18,174 bases of DNA, from positions 1 to 18,174 of the forward strand of contig UQLX01000043.1 of the NCBI GenBank assembly GCA_900541985.1, written 5' to 3'. Under the pieces are notes generated by a model. The model was not told the origin of the DNA. It did no database searches and saw only the letters and a list, made by a program, of their open reading frames with translations. This document shows positions 15,252 through 18,174 of this stretch, piece by piece. Both the position numbers and the translations under genes were made by a program. The DNA is from an uncultured Blautia sp. (GTDB lineage: Bacteria > Bacillota > Clostridia > Lachnospirales > Lachnospiraceae). Within the stretch, counting starts at the first letter, position 1; each line of letters starts with the position of its first letter.

Positions 15252-16062
15252 ATATGCTTATGTGTGCCATATAGGCAAGGTGCGAAATAACAATGAAGAT
15301 AACTTCTGGTGCTGCGGCGAATTCCTTCCCGCACAGAATCAGGGTATGGATCACATCAGAAGCGGAAGTGTCTCTCAGTCAGAACTTCCGCTTCTGGCGG
15401 TATTTGATGGAATGGGCGGTGAAAGCTGCGGAGAAATGGCATCATTTCTTGCGGCAGGAGCCTGTGGAACGTTTTATGGACAGAAAAAAACAGAGCTTTC
15501 AGAGGAACCCGAACTGTTTTTAAAAGATATCTGCATGGAAATGAACAGGGCAGTATGCGAATACAGTGAAGAAAACAGGATACGCAGCATGGGAACGACG
15601 GCGGCAATTCTGGCGTTTTCTCCGGAGGGGGTGTATGGATGTAATCTGGGAGACAGCAGGATCTATCATTCCAGAGACGGACAGTTCCGAAAAGTATCCA
15701 GAGACCATGTACTTGGAGGCTCTCTTTTCGGTAAATCGCCTCTGATACAGTATGTGGGGATTCCGGAGGATAACATGGCGCTGGAACCTTCAATGGTAAA
15801 AATGGAACTGGAACAGGGAATGAGGTATCTTCTCTGCTCTGACGGATTGACAGATATGCTTTCTGACGGTGAGATAGCAGATATTCTCACAAGAGAAATC
15901 CCTGTTCAGGAAACTGTGGAGGTCCTTTTGGATCGTGCGCTAAAAAAAGGTGGACGAGATAATACTACGATCGTACTTTGCGAGGTTGGTGAACCGGAGA
16001 AAAACTGGTTTCAGAAGCTGCTAAATAAATTGCACAGAAGATATGAAGGTGAAAAGACATGA
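15214..16062 (+). CDS. PP2C-family Ser/Thr protein phosphatase
   Basis: The 282-aa soluble metallophosphatase should reverse phosphorylation by the kinase encoded just upstream. PP2C motifs appear in order: RNNNEDN (24-30), the metal-binding DGMGG (Asp65), MGTT (126-129), GDSRIY (146-151), LLCSDGLTDML with Asp210 (206-216), and GGRDNTT with Asp249 (246-252). No membrane segment is present. The start is ambiguous: ATG 15214 has AAAGGA at a 6-nt spacing, GTG 15220 has GGAG at a 6-nt spacing, and ATG 15235 is also in frame; the difference is seven residues at most and lies before the conserved core. The gene begins inside the 3' end of the kinase gene and ends in an ATGA overlap with the next gene, so translation of all three is probably coupled. 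Confidence 0.93.
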   Translation: MTVDRQKMRHQIEYAYVCHIGKVRNNNEDNFWCCGEFLPAQNQGMDHIRSGSVSQSELPLLAVFDGMGGESCGEMASFLAAGACGTFYGQKKTELSEEPELFLKDICMEMNRAVCEYSEENRIRSMGTTAAILAFSPEGVYGCNLGDSRIYHSRDGQFRKVSRDHVLGGSLFGKSPLIQYVGIPEDNMALEPSMVKMELEQGMRYLLCSDGLTDMLSDGEIADILTREIPVQETVEVLLDRALKKGGRDNTTIVLCEVGEPEKNWFQKLLNKLHRRYEGEKT

Positions 16063-17279
16063 AAAACCGTATGCAGGATCTGGATTTTGAACAGACAGTT
16101 GCGTTTGACAGAGTTGAAGATTTTGAATTTACAAGAAAAGCTGCTCAACGCTTCCGCCAGGTGGTAAGCCTTGAGGGTTTTGAGGATGAAGATGCAGATG
16201 TGATCTTCCATTATCTTTATAAAGAAATGGAACTGGTATCCTTTGGAGATCACCTGAGACGATATATATATGAAAGAGCGGGACTGGAGGAGCCTTACAG
16301 CGAGGTGACACAGGATATTTACAGAGATATTGTGATTGATTCCTTTCACGAAACCTGTACGCCAAAATCTATGAAACCCACCTCCACGAAACTGACTTCA
16401 CTGGTAAATAACTGGCTTACACAGGTGTCGGTAAAAAGAGAGACGGTTTTTCTTCTGGGATTTGGGTTGAAGATGAGTGCAGATGATGTATCGGATTTTC
16501 TTACCCGGGTATTGAGAGAGCAGGATTTTGATTTTCATAATCCGGAAGAGGTGATCTACTGGTACTGTTATTTTCAGCAGCACGGTTATCACAAGGCGGA
16601 AGAACTGAAAAAAAGATATGCGGAACTGAAACCAGATGAAGACTACACAGAGGCGTCCCGAATGTTTTCCGGAGGTCTGTGTCTGGATACGGAAGAAAAA
16701 CTGTTTCGATATCTGGCATATGTCAAAGCGGGTGCCGATGATCCCATGTCAGAAAAAAGTCAGGCCTTTCAGGAATTTCAGAGACTTTTGAACAGAGCGA
16801 AGGAAATTATCGCTTCTATGTATCAGGGGGATGAAGAAGAAAAAGAACGTGGAAAAGTGTGGACAGTCACAGATATTTCGGATTCTGATGTGGAAAAGGT
16901 TATCTGCAGCGGGATACCGGTAAATAAAATGGGAAATCTGAAAAAAATGTCCGCATCCATTCTTGCAAAGCATTTTAGTCAGAAGCGTTTCAGCCGGCAG
17001 AGGATCAACAGCATCATGAACCATAAACTGCCGGTGGAGAGATTTGACCTGATCACACTGGAATTTTTTATTGTGTCTCAGGAGATGCAGGATGAAGACC
17101 CTTATCAGAGATATCGCCATTTTCTGGATGAGATACAGGAAGTACTTCATAAATGCGGCATGAGCGAGATTTATATTGTAAATCCATATGAATGTTTTTT
17201 ACTGATGTGTCTTTTGACAGACTGCCCGCTGGCTGTTTTTGCCGATATTTGGGAAATGTCTTATGAGGAAATGGAATAA
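16059..17279 (+). CDS. Protein of unknown function linked to the kinase and phosphatase
   Basis: I do not recognise this 406-aa soluble protein as a named family. It starts in an ATGA overlap with the phosphatase gene after AAGGTGA, so it belongs to the same operon. Prediction by eye is almost entirely helical. The first 30 residues are acidic with a short aromatic motif (DFEQTVAFDRVEDFEF). Residues about 115-175 contain NWLTQVSVKRETVFLLGFGL and FLTRVLREQDFDFHNPEEVI, resembling a helix-turn-helix-like or helical-repeat module. Residues about 290-345 carry a basic segment (KHFSQKRFSRQRINSIMNHK) that could bind nucleic acid. It ends in a hydrophobic helix (CFLLMCLLTDCPLAVF) and an acidic tail. 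Thr13 lies in an acidic context with Phe at +3, like phosphoacceptor sites of Hanks-type kinases. It is plausibly the substrate or output protein of the module; that is inference only. Confidence 0.8.
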   Translation: MKNRMQDLDFEQTVAFDRVEDFEFTRKAAQRFRQVVSLEGFEDEDADVIFHYLYKEMELVSFGDHLRRYIYERAGLEEPYSEVTQDIYRDIVIDSFHETCTPKSMKPTSTKLTSLVNNWLTQVSVKRETVFLLGFGLKMSADDVSDFLTRVLREQDFDFHNPEEVIYWYCYFQQHGYHKAEELKKRYAELKPDEDYTEASRMFSGGLCLDTEEKLFRYLAYVKAGADDPMSEKSQAFQEFQRLLNRAKEIIASMYQGDEEEKERGKVWTVTDISDSDVEKVICSGIPVNKMGNLKKMSASILAKHFSQKRFSRQRINSIMNHKLPVERFDLITLEFFIVSQEMQDEDPYQRYRHFLDEIQEVLHKCGMSEIYIVNPYECFLLMCLLTDCPLAVFADIWEMSYEEME

Positions 17280-17315
17280 ATAAGAAAAACCTGGGTTAAA
17301 TTTAAAGAAAATACC

Positions 17316-17344
17316 TTGACAGCCGTATTTTTACAGGATATAAT
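17316..17344 (+). promoter_or_regulatory. Promoter of the rpsL-rpsG operon
   Basis: Perfect TTGACA (17316-17321), a 17-nt spacer and perfect TATAAT (17339-17344) give a very strong promoter with a start near 17351. The leader before rpsL is about 105 nt. Confidence 0.9.
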
Positions 17345-17411
17345 GAGCAGGCGTGCAATAGGAATGCTCTTCTTTTTGTGCGTGAAAATTTGACAATAGC
17401 AACCGCAAGAA

Positions 17412-17431
17412 CCCCATGGGGAGTCCATGGA
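17412..17431 (+). promoter_or_regulatory. Twin CCATGG palindromes in the rpsL leader
   Basis: CCCCATGGGG (17412-17421) and TCCATGGA (17424-17431) are two palindromes that can pair with each other (CCATGG 17414-17419 with 17425-17430, loop GGAGT), about 10 nt before the rpsL SD (GGGAGGTG, 17441-17448). This could be a translational control hairpin of S12 synthesis; no known Rfam element was recognised. Confidence 0.45.
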
Positions 17432-17455
17432 GAATTAATCGGGAGGTGAAATGGA

Positions 17456-17872
17456 ATGCCAACATTCAACCAGTTAGTAAGAAAAGGACGTCAGACCACT
17501 GTAAAGAAATCTACAGCACCGGCTCTGCAGAAGACATTCAACTCTTTAAGAAAGAAAGCAGTAGAGCAGTCTGCACCGCAGAAACGTGGCGTTTGTACAG
17601 CAGTTAAAACTGCAACCCCTAAAAAACCTAACTCCGCTCTTAGAAAGATCGCCAGAGTTCGTCTTTCCAACGGAATCGAGGTAACAAGCTACATTCCGGG
17701 AGAGGGACACAACCTTCAGGAGCATAGCGTTGTTCTTATCCGTGGTGGTAGGGTTAAAGACTTACCTGGTACAAGATACCACATCATCAGAGGTACCCTT
17801 GATACTGCAGGTGTAGCAAACAGAAAACAGGCCCGCTCCAAATACGGCGCTAAGAGACCGAAAAAGAAATAA
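17456..17872 (+). CDS. rpsL: 30S ribosomal protein S12 (uS12)
   Basis: The 138-aa protein shows MPTFNQLVRKGR, PQKRGVC, the decoding-centre loop TPKKPNSALRK and RGGRVKDLPGTRYH. Lys56 and Lys101 (E. coli Lys43 and Lys88) are the sensitive, wild-type residues for streptomycin. Relative to E. coli it carries about 13 additional residues near position 18-38 (KSTAPALQKTFNSLRKKA), usual for Firmicutes. The basic C-terminus (AKRPKKK) is complete. The ATG at 17456 with SD GGAGG (17442-17446) is chosen over the ATG at 17451, which is in another frame. It helps inspect codon-anticodon pairing in the small subunit. Normally it is followed closely by rpsG, but here 255 nt separate them. Confidence 0.98.
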   Translation: MPTFNQLVRKGRQTTVKKSTAPALQKTFNSLRKKAVEQSAPQKRGVCTAVKTATPKKPNSALRKIARVRLSNGIEVTSYIPGEGHNLQEHSVVLIRGGRVKDLPGTRYHIIRGTLDTAGVANRKQARSKYGAKRPKKK

Positions 17873-17873
17873 A

Positions 17874-17961
17874 GCAAATTTTGCAGCGTAGCGAAGAAAT
17901 TTGCGATGCTTCTCGATTGCAAAGCGATTGAGAAAGTTCCCGCCTTACTGAAAGGCAGGGA
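17874..17961 (+). repeat. Three consecutive hairpins between rpsL and rpsG
   Basis: Stem 1 is GCAAATTT (17874-17881) with AAATTTGC (17897-17904) and a 15-nt loop. Stem 2 is TTCTCGATTGC (17910-17920) with GCGATTGAGAA (17924-17934): 11 bp with two G-U pairs and an AAA loop. Stem 3 is TCCCGCCTT (17938-17946) with AAGGC (17952-17956) and GGGA (17958-17961), with one bulged A. No T-run follows any of them, so terminators are unlikely. Short related words (GCGTAGCGA, AAGCGATTG) recur inside. The cluster begins one base after the rpsL stop. It may be a dispersed palindromic element or a regulatory structure. The remaining part to 18090 holds only minor hairpins (GGTAT/ATACC around 18012-18026). Confidence 0.7.
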
Positions 17962-18093
17962 CACAACATTATCTATCATTTGTAGAATCACTAACAGCTA
18001 TAAATTTGTACGGTATTCCATATACCCTGTCGGTTGCGGGTTAATATAGGACTTTACCAGTGCGAACACCTTAGTTTTTGAAGTGAGTACCGA

Positions 18094-18102
18094 TGATATA
18101 AT
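18094..18102 (+). promoter_or_regulatory. Possible extended -10 promoter of rpsG
   Basis: TGATATAAT (18094-18102) is a TG-extended perfect TATAAT, about 26 nt before the rpsG start. The -35 is poor at normal spacing (GTTTTT), so it may be weak. Confidence 0.4.
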
Positions 18103-18127
18103 CATATTGATTAAGGAGGGAAGTAAC

Positions 18128-18174
18128 GTGCCACGTAAAGGACATACTCAGAAAAGAGACGTTCTGGCAGACCC
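18128..18174 (+). CDS. rpsG: 30S ribosomal protein S7 (uS7), N-terminal fragment
   Basis: The first 15 codons are visible. They read MPRKGHTQKRDVLADP, the characteristic S7 N-terminus, up to the window edge. Initiation is at GTG 18128, with AAGGAGGG at 18113-18120 as SD. S7 nucleates assembly of the 3' major domain of 16S rRNA and in other bacteria regulates its own operon. The large gap after rpsL and the possible own promoter suggest independent expression. The rest of the gene lies outside. Confidence 0.95.
   Translation, partial: MPRKGHTQKRDVLAD

Noticed and set aside
17345..17376. GAGCA/TGCTC hairpin followed by TCTTCTTTTT as an attenuator of rpsL
   Set aside because: The 5' arm lies between the -10 and the predicted transcription start, so it would not be in the RNA, and the stem is only 5 bp.

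Overview
The window looks like a low-to-mid GC Firmicute of the Lachnospiraceae/Clostridia type (Blautia-like is my best guess). This rests on the short RpoB (1285 aa) and RpoC (1235 aa) without the large proteobacterial insertions, the strong AGGAGG-type ribosome binding sites, the TTGACA/TATAAT promoters, the Firmicute-style L10 leader, and accessory genes typical of gut Clostridia. No phage, insertion sequence, CRISPR array, tRNA or rRNA was seen.

Left part (1-4335) is accessory. It holds the tail of an unidentified gene, a 5'-truncated TPR-type gene remnant, a PLP-dependent aminotransferase/decarboxylase of the HisC/CobD type on the minus strand, a small conserved-looking 82-aa protein of unknown function, and a clearly A+T-richer glycosyltransferase. 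The last combines a degenerate TagF-like N-terminal module with a GT4 domain and is a candidate for recent transfer.

Central part (4336-13334) is the rplJ-rplL-rpoB-rpoC cluster. It starts with a consensus promoter and an L10 (L12-binding) autoregulatory leader that ends in an intrinsic terminator with a competing antiterminator pairing. A second terminator plus new promoter(s) lie between rplL and rpoB, so ribosomal stalk and RNA polymerase synthesis can be set separately. A strong terminator closes the unit after rpoC.

Right part (13335-18174) interrupts the usual rpoC-rpsL order with a three-gene operon. It encodes a membrane-anchored Hanks-type Ser/Thr kinase without PASTA repeats, a soluble PP2C phosphatase (38-nt overlap), and a 406-aa protein I cannot assign (ATGA overlap with the phosphatase gene). 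Tight coupling, a dedicated extended -10 promoter and a flanking terminator make this a self-contained signalling module, and it is the best candidate in the window for an undescribed system. The rpsL-rpsG (S12-S7) operon then begins from a consensus promoter. The 255-nt gap between rpsL and rpsG is unusually structured, with three consecutive hairpins and a probable extra promoter ahead of a GTG-initiated rpsG, which runs off the window.
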